Shown here in pieces: positions 1 to 10,977 of a stretch of 64,000 nucleotides of DNA (position 1 is the stretch's first letter; every line of letters starts with the position of its first letter). The DNA lies in assembly GCA_023301725.1 (NCBI GenBank), contig JALZUD010000019.1, forward strand, positions 31,507 through 95,506. The letters are read 5' to 3'. The notes beneath the pieces are model-generated. The model was not told the origin of the DNA, made no database searches, and worked only from the letters and a program-made list of their open reading frames with translations. A program made the translations under genes and the position numbers. Source of the stretch: Granulosicoccus sp. (GTDB lineage: Bacteria > Pseudomonadota > Gammaproteobacteria > Granulosicoccales > Granulosicoccaceae).

Positions 1-1223
1 ATCATCAGGCGTGGATCAAATGGCTTGGGTATCAAGTACTCTCGCCCAAAACGAAACGGCTTACCACCATAGGCTGCCGACACAACATCTGAAGCCTCTT
101 TTGTGGCAATGTCGGCAATAGCCTCAACCGCCGCAACCTGCATTTCACGATTGATGACGGTAGCCCCTACATCAAGAGCGCCACGAAACAGAAAAGGGAA
201 ACACAATACGTTGTTAACCTGATTGGGGTAATCGGATCGTCCGGTCGCCATGATGGCGTCGTTTCTTACTGCATGGACAACATCAGGACTCACTTCAGGG
301 TCAGGGTTGGCAAGTGCCAGAATGAACGGCGAATCGGCCATACGCTTGACCTGATCTCCCGACAATACATTCGGAGCAGATAAGCCCAAAAACACATCAG
401 CCTCACCGATAACATCATCGAGTATTCGTGCCTCAGTATCTCGAGCGAATGCCTCTTTATAGGGATCCATGTTGTCGCGCCCCTTGTACACCACACCATG
501 CACATCGCATACAGTCACGTGGTTTTTATCCAGCCCCATGAAAACTAATAGATTCAGGCAAGATAACGCGGCGGCACCCGCTCCAGAACACACAAGCGTG
601 ACATCCTTAAGCTCCTTACCAGCAACTTTTAATCCATTGCGAATCGCCGCAACAACCACGATGGCGGTACCGTGCTGATCATCATGAAACACTGGGATGT
701 TCATGCGTGCCTGAAGATTTTTCTCGATCTCGAAACACTCGGGCGCTTTGATATCTTCAAGATTGATGCCGCCAAAAGTAGGCTCTAGCAACGCTACTGC
801 ATTACAAAAAGCGTCTACATCGGTAGTGTCTAATTCCAGATCGAAACAATCTACATTGGCAAATTTTTTGAACAATACGGCCTTGCCTTCCATGACTGGC
901 TTTGACGCAAGTGCACCAATAGCCCCAAGGCCAAGCACAGCGGTGCCATTGGTAATAACTCCTACCAAATTGCTGCGCGCCGTTAATTCCGCAGCTTCCA
1001 GCGGATTTTCTGCAATGTGCTGACAGGCTACGGCAACGCCAGGAGAATAGGCCAAGGCAAGGTCACGTTGATTAACCATTTTCTTGGTGGCAGATATTTC
1101 AAGCTTGCCTGGCGCTGGATACCGGTGGTAATCCAACGCGGCCTTGGCAAGTGAATCAGGAGCTGCAGCTTCTTCATGCGCCCTTTGAGGAGTGCTTTGG
1201 TCTTGGCTGGTCTTATCAGTCAT
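1..1223 (-). CDS. maeB: NADP-dependent malic enzyme (MaeB type), C-terminus beyond window edge
   Basis: Oxidative decarboxylation of malate to pyruvate with reduction of NAD(P). The minus strand is open from an ATG at 1223 to the window edge, giving 407 residues. Visible are the malic-enzyme N-terminal motif LAYSPGVA (about residues 54-61), the stretch [18 protein letters not shown], the metal-site segment [10 protein letters not shown] and the dinucleotide-binding motif VCSGAGAAA. MaeB proteins are normally about 760 residues with a C-terminal phosphotransacetylase-like domain; whether that domain is present cannot be seen. It lies downstream of leuA in the same direction, 258 bases away. 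Its upstream region carries four direct repeats (separate entry). The family call is secure; the cofactor is inferred from the family. Confidence 0.93.
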   Translation of the reverse strand, partial: MTDKTSQDQSTPQRAHEEAAAPDSLAKAALDYHRYPAPGKLEISATKKMVNQRDLALAYSPGVAVACQHIAENPLEAAELTARSNLVGVITNGTAVLGLGAIGALASKPVMEGKAVLFKKFANVDCFDLELDTTDVDAFCNAVALLEPTFGGINLEDIKAPECFEIEKNLQARMNIPVFHDDQHGTAIVVVAAIRNGLKVAGKELKDVTLVCSGAGAAALSCLNLLVFMGLDKNHVTVCDVHGVVYKGRDNMDPYKEAFARDTEARILDDVIGEADVFLGLSAPNVLSGDQVKRMADSPFILALANPDPEVSPDVVHAVRNDAIMATGRSDYPNQVNNVLCFPFLFRGALDVGATVINREMQVAAVEAIADIATKEASDVVSAAYGGKPFRFGREYLIPKPFDPRLM

Positions 1224-1312
1224 AAAATACACTCACAGCTGTTAATCCGGGCGGCGTTACACAACATACATCAACGGACTGGTTTTTACTCATTATGTTC
1301 AAGTTGCATTTA

Positions 1313-1371
1313 CTTATTACCTAGAGTTATTACCCTGAATTATTACCTAGCTGAGTTACTACCTAGATTAT
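1313..1371 (-). repeat. Four direct repeats upstream of the malic enzyme gene
   Basis: Read on the minus strand, the core GGTARTAA occurs four times, with starts spaced 16, 13 and 13 bases, each in the context TAGGTAATAA(C/T)TC. The block lies about 90-150 bases before the malic-enzyme start, so it could be a multi-site operator or simply a short tandem duplication. No matching regulator is recognised. Confidence 0.5.
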
Positions 1372-1481
1372 TCACAAAATTCATAAACTCGAAGCCTGAC
1401 CACCCGGCTCGGAAAACTGATCCTGACTGAATCTTTTCCCAAGCAGAATGTGAGCGGATTGAGCAGGCGTCATTCGCAGGT

Positions 1482-3227
<1,746 letters not shown>

Positions 3228-3310
3228 TTAGCGTGGTTGGGCTGTTTTCTGGCTGGGAGGCACCTGGATAGTGGGATGCTGCGATTAGTCTGATTTATCG
3301 AAGAACCCGG

Positions 3311-3362
3311 AATTGATCCGGTGGCCGCGCGACGATCTCCCGACTCTCTATAAAGAGGTCGG
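3311..3362 (-). promoter_or_regulatory. leuA attenuator hairpins
   Basis: On the minus strand the last leader-peptide codons and its stop fall inside an inverted repeat (CCCGAC..CTCT pairing with AGAG..GTCGGG, 3338-3362). It is followed by a second stem, CCGGA/TCCGG (about 3306-3320), and then a weak TTCTT tract. The geometry is that of a pause hairpin followed by an attenuator, but the terminal U-run is poor, so termination strength is uncertain. Confidence 0.45.
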
Positions 3363-3398
3363 GTTGATAAGTACTAGCAGAGGCGCGATCGCAGTCAT
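3348..3398 (-). CDS. leuL: leu leader peptide MTAIAPLLVLINPTSL, probably leaderless
   Basis: A 16-codon frame, too short for ordinary gene calling, starts with ATG at 3398 and ends with TAG at 3348. Seven of 16 residues are branched-chain (I, L, L, V, L, I, L), with CTG, CTA, CTT and TTA all used for leucine. It lies just downstream of a good promoter (TTGACC, 17 bases, TAACCT), so the expected transcription start falls on or within a base or two of the ATG, leaving no room for a Shine-Dalgarno site. The stop codon sits in the loop region of a hairpin, as expected for ribosome-controlled attenuation of the leuA gene 156 bases further on. Confidence 0.65.
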   Translation of the reverse strand: MTAIAPLLVLINPTSL

Positions 3399-3404
3399 GG
3401 CCCT

Positions 3405-3433
3405 AGGTTAGTCTGGCTAGGCAATAGGGTCAA
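3405..3433 (-). promoter_or_regulatory. Putative sigma-70 promoter of the leuA transcript
   Basis: The minus strand shows TTGACC (3433-3428), a 17-base spacer and TAACCT (3410-3405). The expected start of transcription is at about 3398, coinciding with the leader-peptide ATG. Confidence 0.55.
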
Positions 3434-3504
3434 GCCTGTTGCTGTATTTACCCACGCCATTCAGCGTGTATCGCTGTTAGACGTTGCGTGCTGTACCGTT
3501 GTGT

Positions 3505-3792
3505 TCACTGATCAGTTTGCTCAGGTGTGGCAGGCGTCTGCAAAGCTGGCTCATCGCTGTGCTGTGTTTCCAGCAGTGGCCTGATCAGCTTCTCAAGACC
3601 GTTGGCCTTGATCTCGTACATCAGCGCAAGACGTTGCCCCAACAAACCCGCTGGGAAACCCTGTCCTTTGAACCAGACAACGTAAGGTTCCGGCAAATCA
3701 ATCAGCCGCGTGCCTTTAAATCGCCCAAAAGGCATACGCATGGCGGCCGCTGCAAGCACGTCGGCGGACAGATCATTTGTCTCGTTACTCAC
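3505..3792 (-). CDS. DUF3820 family protein
   Basis: A 95-residue cytoplasmic protein with the family hallmark MPFGRFKGTRLIDLPEPYVV followed by WFKGQGFPAGLLGQ and LALMYEIKANGLE. DUF3820 members have sometimes been labelled quorum-sensing-regulated virulence factors, but no biochemical role is established to my knowledge. The start is GTG at 3792, directly after the TGA of the upstream transporter gene (3795-3793), so the two are probably translated in a coupled way. The family assignment is firm; the function is unknown. Confidence 0.85.
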   Translation of the reverse strand: MSNETNDLSADVLAAAAMRMPFGRFKGTRLIDLPEPYVVWFKGQGFPAGLLGQRLALMYEIKANGLEKLIRPLLETQHSDEPALQTPATPEQTDQ

Positions 3793-4773
3793 TCAAGGCT
3801 CCGCAGTTCGTACTCCAAGTTTTTGTTCGAATTTGTCAGCCTCTGCTGGGCTGGTTGCAGGACCACCCGATAAACGGGTATTACGTGTTCGCAGTACAGG
3901 TTGCGTAATGGAGGCAACCAACTCACGCCATATAAACAGTAAACCAGAAAACACGATAACGGTGGCCCCTAGCAGCACAGATCTATCCACACTTTCATTG
4001 AATATCAATGAACCGTAGAACAACGCCCAAAGCATCTGACTGTATTGCATGGGTGCAACAAATTGGGCCTCAGATGCACGGTATGCCTGAATCATCAGCG
4101 ATTGTGCAATAACACTTAACACGCCCACAGCACATAAACGCAGCAAAACATCACCCAACAAAGGCACATAGACAAACATGGTTGCGATCCCAGTAACCAG
4201 TATATTGGTTAACATGGGATATAAAATCAAGGTAACGCTGTGCTCTCGCGAGCCGATTTTACGAGTCACTACAGACACGAAGGCTGTGCAGGTAGCCGCA
4301 CCCAAAGCTGCCACATGACTTAATGCAAGACTGGTGCTTCCCGGCCTTAATACGATCAATACACCCGCCATCCCTAAGAAAATGGCGAACCAGCGCACCA
4401 AGCGTACACGCTCACCTAAAATCGGAATAGCCAGTAGCGTAATGAGTATAGGTGCGGCGAATATCAACGAATACACCTGAGCTAAAGGTAAATTGCCAAA
4501 AGCATAGAACACACACAGCAGGCCAATCACCGAAAACAGGCAACGTAACGCCACTAGGCGAGGCAGGTTGGGCCGAAGACTGCGCTCAGTGCCATCGAAC
4601 GCCAGGAACAATGCAAAAGGTACAAAGCTGAATAGCACCACAAAGAATACGACCTGAAATACAGGCACCCCTTCGATACTTTTTATCAAGGCATCGTGAA
4701 GAGAAAATGTGGCGAATCCCAGAAGCGCGAATCCAACGCCCCGCATCTTGCTGTCAGCTGTAGAATCGGTCAT
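3793..4773 (-). CDS. DMT-superfamily transporter (two EamA domains)
   Basis: An integral inner-membrane protein of 326 residues with about ten hydrophobic helices arranged as two EamA repeats (about 10-140 and 150-290). The first helix begins GFALLGFATFSLHDALIK, typical of the RhaT/S-adenosylmethionine-transporter branch. The end of repeat one shows the usual PILGERVRLVRW loop. Members export or import small metabolites; the substrate cannot be told from sequence. It forms a two-gene unit with the DUF3820 gene, whose GTG start follows the stop immediately. Confidence 0.9.
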   Translation of the reverse strand: MTDSTADSKMRGVGFALLGFATFSLHDALIKSIEGVPVFQVVFFVVLFSFVPFALFLAFDGTERSLRPNLPRLVALRCLFSVIGLLCVFYAFGNLPLAQVYSLIFAAPILITLLAIPILGERVRLVRWFAIFLGMAGVLIVLRPGSTSLALSHVAALGAATCTAFVSVVTRKIGSREHSVTLILYPMLTNILVTGIATMFVYVPLLGDVLLRLCAVGVLSVIAQSLMIQAYRASEAQFVAPMQYSQMLWALFYGSLIFNESVDRSVLLGATVIVFSGLLFIWRELVASITQPVLRTRNTRLSGGPATSPAEADKFEQKLGVRTAEP

Positions 4774-4882
4774 AAATGCGGTGTTACTGTATTCACGTTG
4801 AAATCACCAAGACGCTCATACGTGCGCAATGCTGCGTACTGAGCTCTCGTAATGAAAAATCGATAATAACTCAAGAACAGAT

Positions 4883-5152
4883 ATGAAACTGATTATCCCT
4901 TTGTTCATCATACTGCTGGGAATGTTAACCGGAGCCCTTGTCAATGCTTTTTTCAAAGAAAAAGCGTCAGAGTTCAAGTGGAGCCTAGCTGCGGGTGGTA
5001 TCGGTGCCTTTGCAGGCATACTAATCCGAGACTCTATGGACGCCTCCTTAGGCGGCAATCTATTGGGTACACTACTAGCAGCCATTCTGGGTGCGCTTGT
5101 GGCAGCTGTTATTACCAATTTGATTTTCGGGCAAGCTAACAACAGTCGTTAA
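4883..5152 (+). CDS. Small hydrophobic membrane protein of unknown function
   Basis: It has 89 residues with an N-terminal hydrophobic segment (4-24), a short charged loop (KEKASEFKW) and two further Gly/Ala-rich hydrophobic segments (about 35-48 and 57-81). The pattern suggests three membrane passes. No family is recognised. The antisense frame is also open over most of this length, but its composition is not membrane-like and it lacks a sensible start. The gene is convergent with the following minus-strand gene and divergent from the DMT transporter. Confidence 0.65.
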   Translation: MKLIIPLFIILLGMLTGALVNAFFKEKASEFKWSLAAGGIGAFAGILIRDSMDASLGGNLLGTLLAAILGALVAAVITNLIFGQANNSR

Positions 5153-5179
5153 ATGCATCGAATTCTGCGAGCCATAGGC

Positions 5180-6529
5180 TCAGCTTGGCGTATCGACCCA
5201 GGCTGCCACTGGAAACACGGCACTAGATCCGCACAAACGGCCAAATCCAATATCGACTTGTAACGTCAGCGCGTATTCCAGAGTGGCAGGAGTATCAATA
5301 CCACTTGCGCAAATTTCGCAGTTTGCCGCACGAGCATCGCCAATAATAGCCTCAAGCTCCATCCGCGAGGACAAGGTCGTCAACGAATCATTAAGAACAC
5401 GTCCCGATATGTGTAGGTAATCAAATTGGGCGATATCATTCATCATACGAAATTGGCTCGATGAGCTGACATCCTCCAGCATCAAACGAATGCCCTGTCC
5501 ATTGAGTGAGCGTAACAAGGGCGCGACACTCGTGAGTTCTCTTGTTATAGAGTCAACACTCAGAGACAAACACACATCCGAGGGGGCCACCCGCATTTGC
5601 TGGCAACGACCTGCAATCCAACCGGGAAAGTGCACATCAATCTGACTCGCTTGCATCGGCAGGATTAACTGACTTTCAATGATGGGTCGCGTTTCCTGTC
5701 TTGGCGACTCCTCCACTGTGGCACTTTCGCGTGACAGCGCAAGTGCGTTCAACATTGAGACGAGAACATCAGTTTCCTGCAAACTCTGATTGCTTTGCAA
5801 AACACCCACTGGCTGCAGTCGAAAACAACAGATCAGCGGCTTACGCTGAATAAGCATGCCTGGTCGTAGTCTCCAGGTGGTATCAAGCACTCGCTCGCTT
5901 AAGGCCACCACCCGATCATTCCCGACAGTACCAGGAGCATGTACCTCATTGGAACCGGCATCATCTTTCTGACTCCGCCTAACCTCGTTCAATGAAACAA
6001 CCTTGCTGGATGACAAGTCAACTCGATTGCCCGCCACATCAATTTGCTTTGCCAGCTTGCTGTGATCAAGGACAGCCGGCGCCACGATCAGTCTAGACAC
6101 ACCTTGTCGAGTCCGATGACCCCGCTCATCCAATGGAATTATTCGGTATCGCAGGTTCAGCGACACCTGGCGCTCACCAAGCTGTATGGCTAATTTATTA
6201 AGGATCGCTGCAAATTGATCCGCAACAATCACGGCGTCATGCTCTTTGCAAGTTTTGAGGTACACACATAGAGAGTGTCTGGAAATCCGCCCTAGTGTAT
6301 CGCGGGTGCGCAAACGGGTTTCAACGATCGCTAGCAAGTGGCGCATTGCGTCATCTACGGCATGATCTGCGTCCTCAGCCAGCTGCCGAAGAATGGGAAA
6401 CTGCAGTATCAACAGACATCCGCGACGCAGCTTTTTTTTATTCGGCGGGACAGCATTACGAACTTCATCGAGAAACGCTTGGCGATGCAACAACCCTGTT
6501 GCAGGATCAAGTTTTACGTCTTTATCCAT
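5180..6529 (-). CDS. Degenerate GGDEF-EAL protein, probable non-catalytic regulator
   Basis: It has 449 residues. Residues 6-165 follow a GGDEF fold: DPATGLLHRQAFLDEV opens the domain, but the signature loop is replaced by GRISRHSLCVYL. Residues 210-445 follow an EAL fold: the start is QRKPLICCFRLQPVG in place of the EAL loop, and the end reads ICASGIDTPATLEYALTLQV followed by DIGFGRLCG, matching the usual AEGVET...GCDYGQGY..G region with the catalytic residues lost. It should neither make nor cleave cyclic di-GMP, and more likely binds a nucleotide or a partner, as FimX- or YdiV-type proteins do. No membrane segment or sensor domain is present. Confidence 0.75.
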   Translation of the reverse strand: MDKDVKLDPATGLLHRQAFLDEVRNAVPPNKKKLRRGCLLILQFPILRQLAEDADHAVDDAMRHLLAIVETRLRTRDTLGRISRHSLCVYLKTCKEHDAVIVADQFAAILNKLAIQLGERQVSLNLRYRIIPLDERGHRTRQGVSRLIVAPAVLDHSKLAKQIDVAGNRVDLSSSKVVSLNEVRRSQKDDAGSNEVHAPGTVGNDRVVALSERVLDTTWRLRPGMLIQRKPLICCFRLQPVGVLQSNQSLQETDVLVSMLNALALSRESATVEESPRQETRPIIESQLILPMQASQIDVHFPGWIAGRCQQMRVAPSDVCLSLSVDSITRELTSVAPLLRSLNGQGIRLMLEDVSSSSQFRMMNDIAQFDYLHISGRVLNDSLTTLSSRMELEAIIGDARAANCEICASGIDTPATLEYALTLQVDIGFGRLCGSSAVFPVAAWVDTPS

Positions 6530-6809
6530 GGTCGCGGCTCAACACCCATTCTGTACTTAGCACGATCACTAAACATTCATATTTATTAATTCGCACGCTT
6601 TCAATAGATGGAGGCATGGAGGCAATCGAGGGTAAGGTTAAACTGCTGGTGCTTGCTAACATGAATAACACAGCCATGGAGAACTTATCTGGGTACACCC
6701 TAGTATCGGTCAAAATTGAAATCTCTTGATACTCGATGCTTATTCTATCCAACCCCCTGCAACGCTCAGTTAGAGGTAAGCTTCATACTTCACAAAAAAC
6801 TGGACATGT

Positions 6810-7499
6810 ATGAGCCTGATACATCTCGTGCGTCATGGTCAAGCATCCGCTGGCACTGACAACTATGATCGACTCTCTGACATTGGCCGAGAGCAGAGCC
6901 GAATTCTTGGCAACTGGTGGCTGTCGCACGGGTTTGCGCCTAACTTAGCCTTTCATGGCTCTCTGGAACGTCAACGCGATACGGCGTTGATTTCGCTTCA
7001 AGCATTAGCTGAAAACACGCAGATTGCTAACATCAAAGAACATGCAGGACTCAACGAGTACGATCATCGGATCATTGAATCGCATTTTGCACCCGATGAA
7101 GTGAGCTATACGCCCGAAGCCATGGGCTTTGACGACTACTTTGGCATCATTAGCCGCTGGCGTGATAACACGTCGAACCAGCCTGAGAGCTCCCTGCAAG
7201 CCGCTTGTGAACCTTGGCAGGAATTTAAAGCACGTGGCTGGAATACCGTCCAAGAGCTCACCAGTAATGGCGACGAAAAATCAGAATCGGTTTTTTTCAC
7301 CTCTGGCGGGGTCATCGCAACCCTATTAGCCACGGTTCTCGATCTTGACTTTGAGCACACTGTGGACGCTATTTGGCGGATTCGCAACTCATCAGTCACC
7401 TCGTTCCAGATCACTAACGGCCACGCCAGGCTCATTGAATTTAACTCCATTGCGCATTTGCAAGAACAACGCAAACCACATTTAATTACCATGATTTGA
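6810..7499 (+). CDS. Histidine phosphatase family protein
   Basis: A 229-residue cytoplasmic protein of the phosphoglycerate-mutase-like superfamily. The catalytic RHG motif is at residues 8-10 (HLVRHGQAS), followed by LSDIGREQSRILG. A second conserved arginine lies in HGSLERQRDTAL, and the C-terminal catalytic histidine is replaced or shifted (FFTSGGVIATLLATVL has serine-glycine where SHG is common). The substrate is not predictable. It is convergent with the ATPase gene downstream, with a hairpin between them. The missing second histidine could lower activity. Confidence 0.85.
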   Translation: MSLIHLVRHGQASAGTDNYDRLSDIGREQSRILGNWWLSHGFAPNLAFHGSLERQRDTALISLQALAENTQIANIKEHAGLNEYDHRIIESHFAPDEVSYTPEAMGFDDYFGIISRWRDNTSNQPESSLQAACEPWQEFKARGWNTVQELTSNGDEKSESVFFTSGGVIATLLATVLDLDFEHTVDAIWRIRNSSVTSFQITNGHARLIEFNSIAHLQEQRKPHLITMI

Positions 7500-7538
7500 A
7501 CGAGCGACAACTACTCAAGTATTAGCAAAAATTACTAC

Positions 7539-7571
7539 AGTGGGCCATTCTCACGAACACGGGAGCCCACT
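7539..7571. terminator. Hairpin between convergent genes
   Basis: Inverted repeat AGTGGGC/GCCCACT, extended outward by GCAAA/TTTGC, lies between the phosphatase stop and the ATPase stop. There is no clear U-run on either strand, so it may act as a weak bidirectional terminator or mRNA-end stabiliser. Confidence 0.4.
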
Positions 7572-7580
7572 ATTTGCTGC

Positions 7581-8684
7581 CTACTCTTTACCAACAGTCG
7601 TTGTCCGATGAAAAGCCAAACCATCTTCACCAAACAGATAGCACGTTTGCGCGCTAACCTGTAGATCCATAGCATCCCCATGGCGCGTGCTATCAATACC
7701 GGGCCGCTGCACAACAAAATGCTCTACGCCATGGCACTGTCCATAGAGAAACGTTGAACCGCCAAGACGCTCTGCCACATCGACAACCAGCGGCAACGAA
7801 AAATCACCACTATTGCCACCTGCATCCTCAGGCCGAATTCCCAGCGTCGCTTTGCTGCCCACCTTGCCACGCGCAGCATCGACAGGAATAGCGACGATTC
7901 CCCCGCCCGGCAACTCGATCACTGCCTTGTCTGCATGGGCTTCTTTTATCGTTACATCCAGAAAATTCATGCGTGGCGAACCGATAAAGCCTGCCACAAA
8001 CAGGTTATCAGGATGATGGTACAACTCTAATGGCGACCCCATTTGTTCGACATGACCCGCACGCAACACCACGATTTTATCAGCCATTGTCATAGCCTCT
8101 ACTTGATCATGGGTGACGTAAATCATGGTTGCCTGCAACTGATTGTGTAGCTGCGCTATGCGTAAACGCATCTCCACTCGTAGCTCTGCATCCAGATTTG
8201 ATAAAGGCTCGTCAAACAGAAATACATCTGGGTTGCGGACAATGGCGCGGCCAATGGCAACACGCTGGCGCTGTCCGCCAGAAAGATTTTTTGGTTTTCG
8301 CTCGAGCAGCTGTTCCAGCTGCAAGGTCTTTGCCGCTTTGGCCACCTTAGCGGCCACTTCCTCTTTCGGCGCACCTCCCATACGTAGCCCGAAGCCCATA
8401 TTCTCAGCAACACTCATATGAGGATAGAGGGCGTACGATTGAAACACCATGGCTATGCCACGATCCACAGCCTCAACATCGGTGACATCACGACCTTTAA
8501 TATGAATGGAGCCTTCAGAAATTTGCTCAAGCCCGGCAATCATTCTCAACAAGGTTGACTTCCCACACCCTGATGGCCCGACAAACACGATGAACTCGCC
8601 ACTGGGCAAGGTCATATCGACACCATGGATAACCTCGGCATCGCCATAGCGCTTAAACGCTTTTCTCAGTTCTACCTCGGCCAT
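7581..8684 (-). CDS. Sugar ABC transporter ATP-binding protein (MalK/UgpC type)
   Basis: It has 367 residues from the ATG at 8684, which is preceded by GAGG and begins MAEVELRKAFKRYG; an upstream in-frame start at 8714 would add ten unconserved residues. Motifs: Walker A GPSGCGKST, Q-loop VFQSYALYP, signature LSGGQRQRVAIGRA, Walker B VFLFDEPLSNLD and H-loop YVTHD. A C-terminal MOI/TOBE region (about 235-360) contains GIRPEDAG. It is the only ATPase near the galactoside binding protein and permeases, from which it is separated by divergent transcription of the galactosidase operon. It very likely energises that importer, and could be shared with other CUT1 permeases. Confidence 0.93.
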   Translation of the reverse strand: MAEVELRKAFKRYGDAEVIHGVDMTLPSGEFIVFVGPSGCGKSTLLRMIAGLEQISEGSIHIKGRDVTDVEAVDRGIAMVFQSYALYPHMSVAENMGFGLRMGGAPKEEVAAKVAKAAKTLQLEQLLERKPKNLSGGQRQRVAIGRAIVRNPDVFLFDEPLSNLDAELRVEMRLRIAQLHNQLQATMIYVTHDQVEAMTMADKIVVLRAGHVEQMGSPLELYHHPDNLFVAGFIGSPRMNFLDVTIKEAHADKAVIELPGGGIVAIPVDAARGKVGSKATLGIRPEDAGGNSGDFSLPLVVDVAERLGGSTFLYGQCHGVEHFVVQRPGIDSTRHGDAMDLQVSAQTCYLFGEDGLAFHRTTTVGKE

Positions 8685-8838
8685 GACACGGTATCCCTCA
8701 TTGACTCTACCCAAAATTCATTGTTCCATCATTGCGGTATCCATGCAATCATAGATTCGCAAGCTAGCTGTATTGTGTCGCATTCAACGCGCACCAATCG
8801 CGATACCACAACCACCCAAGTGCACGAGAACCCGCCAC

Positions 8839-10977
8839 ATGCTGATCGAACCAAAACTCTGGCGACTTGATGGGCAAACCACCACCTTGTTGCTTGTACA
8901 AGATCATGGCGTGCCGCGTTTGGTCTGGTTTGGTGACACACTCAGCTCTAAGCTGAATATTTCACAGCTACAAATGCATGACGATTCAGCGCTCGCTTTC
9001 GGCAGCCTGGATGCGGTCACGCCCTTGTCTCTTTTTCCGCAAGCCAGCACCGGATACACCGGCTCGCCGGCGCTCAATGGTCACCGCAATGGCAAACAGT
9101 TCGCACATTGCTTGACCACCACTAGCGTACGTCAGTCAAGCAACACGCTGTATATCAATCTGACAGACGAGTACACACATATTGAAGTATCCCTTGAGCT
9201 GTCCTTGCATCCGCAAAGTGATGTCGTATCGCTACAAACCACACTTCGCAATGTGGGTAATAGCGCGTACACCGTTGACTGGATAGCCAGTGCCACAATG
9301 CCCTTGCCGGGCAACTATCGCGAATGCCTTACTCAACATGGTCGTTGGGGATTAGAAAATCAGACCCACCGGCGACACATAGCACCAGGCCGAATCGACA
9401 TATCGAATCTACATGGGCGAACCAGCCATGAGCACAGTCCGGGGCTGGCCTGTGGCACAGCAGGTTTCGGCAACGACCACGGCGATGTCACATTCGCCCA
9501 ACTAGCCTGGAGTGGCAATTTCAGTCTTCGAGTTGAGCGTTTGAGCAATGGCAACGTAGCCCTGCAATCTGGCGTTCTTTATCTTCCTGGCGAATGCATA
9601 TTACAAAGTGGCGAATCACTAACAACACCTGTAACAAGCTTTACCCGTGGATCAGGAATGAATGCGTGCACACAACAGTTTCACCGCTACGCAAGACAGG
9701 CCGTGTTACCCGCATGGACTCGCACACAACGCCCCATACACGCCAACAGCTGGGAGGCCCTGTACTTCAATCATGACTCGAAGGAATTATTTGAATTGAT
9801 TGATGCAGCAGCAGGCATTGGCGCCGAGCGTTTTGTTCTCGATGATGGCTGGTTCAAGCACAGACGTGACGACACAAAAGGCTTAGGCGATTGGTATGTG
9901 GACGAGTCAATCTACCCACAAGGGCTGACTCCAATCGTTAACCATGTGCGACAACACGGTATGCAATTTGGCCTGTGGTTTGAACCTGAGATGGTCAATC
10001 CTAATAGTGATCTTTATCGCGCACATCCCGAGTGGGCGTTGCATGTAGACAATATACAAACGCCGCTGGCTCGCGACCAACTAGTACTCGATATCGCGCG
10101 CAAAGAGGTGTCAGATTATTTGTTTGAACGCATCACCTCCTTGGTTCACGAATACAACATCAGCTATATCAAATGGGATCACAATCGTGACCTTGTCTTG
10201 CCGGGTGACGGCTCTTGCGCAAGAGCTGCCAAACAGCCGGAAGCACTTTACACATTACTTGCACGCATTCTTGCCACGTGCCCAGGACTAGAAATCGAGA
10301 CCTGCTCATCAGGGGGTGCTCGCTGCGATCTGGGCGTGCTCCAACACACAGGCCGTGTATGGACATCAGATAATATAGACCCCATAGAGCGAACCAGCAT
10401 TCAATGTGGTTTTCAAAGGTTCTTCCCACCAGAAATCATGGGGGCTCATGTAGGCCATAAAAAAGCCCACTTGACTGGTAGAGACACAAGCTTGCACACA
10501 CGGGCGGTAGTAGCACTTCAAGGCCAATACGGCTTTGAGCTGGATGCGCGCAAACTTGACGATCAAGATGTCATCACCCTTAAGCACTACACCGAGTTGT
10601 ACAAAGCTCACCGCCATTGGTTATCAGAGGCCGTATTCTGGCAGCTAACCACCCATTCAAAAGCTGTGCAAGCCTGTGGCAATGTAGAGCACAATCAACA
10701 GCAGGCACTCTACAGCGTGGTAGTTATAGGCAATATGCACAGCACGCGTGCCGGACACTTGCCATTATCAGGCCTTGACCCCAATGCCAACTATACACTT
10801 GCGTTGGCCAGCGCCAACAAAACTGAACTAGCCGCATTCAACAAAGTGTTGCCTCCATGGTGTGAGGCACCACAAAGCACACGTGGCGAACTACTCATGA
10901 AAATAGGCGTTCCATTGCCAGTCATGCCACCGCAGTCTGCCCTGCTTATCCATTGCGAACAACACAGCACATCATGA
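8839..10977 (+). CDS. Alpha-galactosidase, GH36
   Basis: Hydrolyses terminal alpha-galactosyl residues, for example in melibiose, raffinose or galactosylglycerol. It has 712 residues from the ATG at 8839 (MLIEPKLWRLDG), which fits the family start; upstream in-frame codons give a non-homologous arginine/proline-rich tail. An N-terminal beta-sandwich (about 1-290) precedes the TIM barrel with NSWEALYFNHD, FVLDDGWF, the nucleophile motif YIKWDHNRD (Asp447) and the acid/base motif SDNIDPIER (Asp511). There is no signal peptide, so it acts in the cytoplasm on imported substrate. Its TGA overlaps the galK ATG (ATGA). It is the first gene of a galactoside operon. Confidence 0.95.
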   Translation: MLIEPKLWRLDGQTTTLLLVQDHGVPRLVWFGDTLSSKLNISQLQMHDDSALAFGSLDAVTPLSLFPQASTGYTGSPALNGHRNGKQFAHCLTTTSVRQSSNTLYINLTDEYTHIEVSLELSLHPQSDVVSLQTTLRNVGNSAYTVDWIASATMPLPGNYRECLTQHGRWGLENQTHRRHIAPGRIDISNLHGRTSHEHSPGLACGTAGFGNDHGDVTFAQLAWSGNFSLRVERLSNGNVALQSGVLYLPGECILQSGESLTTPVTSFTRGSGMNACTQQFHRYARQAVLPAWTRTQRPIHANSWEALYFNHDSKELFELIDAAAGIGAERFVLDDGWFKHRRDDTKGLGDWYVDESIYPQGLTPIVNHVRQHGMQFGLWFEPEMVNPNSDLYRAHPEWALHVDNIQTPLARDQLVLDIARKEVSDYLFERITSLVHEYNISYIKWDHNRDLVLPGDGSCARAAKQPEALYTLLARILATCPGLEIETCSSGGARCDLGVLQHTGRVWTSDNIDPIERTSIQCGFQRFFPPEIMGAHVGHKKAHLTGRDTSLHTRAVVALQGQYGFELDARKLDDQDVITLKHYTELYKAHRHWLSEAVFWQLTTHSKAVQACGNVEHNQQQALYSVVVIGNMHSTRAGHLPLSGLDPNANYTLALASANKTELAAFNKVLPPWCEAPQSTRGELLMKIGVPLPVMPPQSALLIHCEQHSTS

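Noticed and set aside
4816..5142. 108-codon minus-strand frame opposite the small membrane gene
   Set aside because: The plus-strand frame has clear membrane-protein composition; the minus frame is its shadow.
6522..6752. 76-codon minus-strand frame before the GGDEF-EAL gene
   Set aside because: It overlaps that gene's start, has no recognisable motif and no ribosome-binding site.
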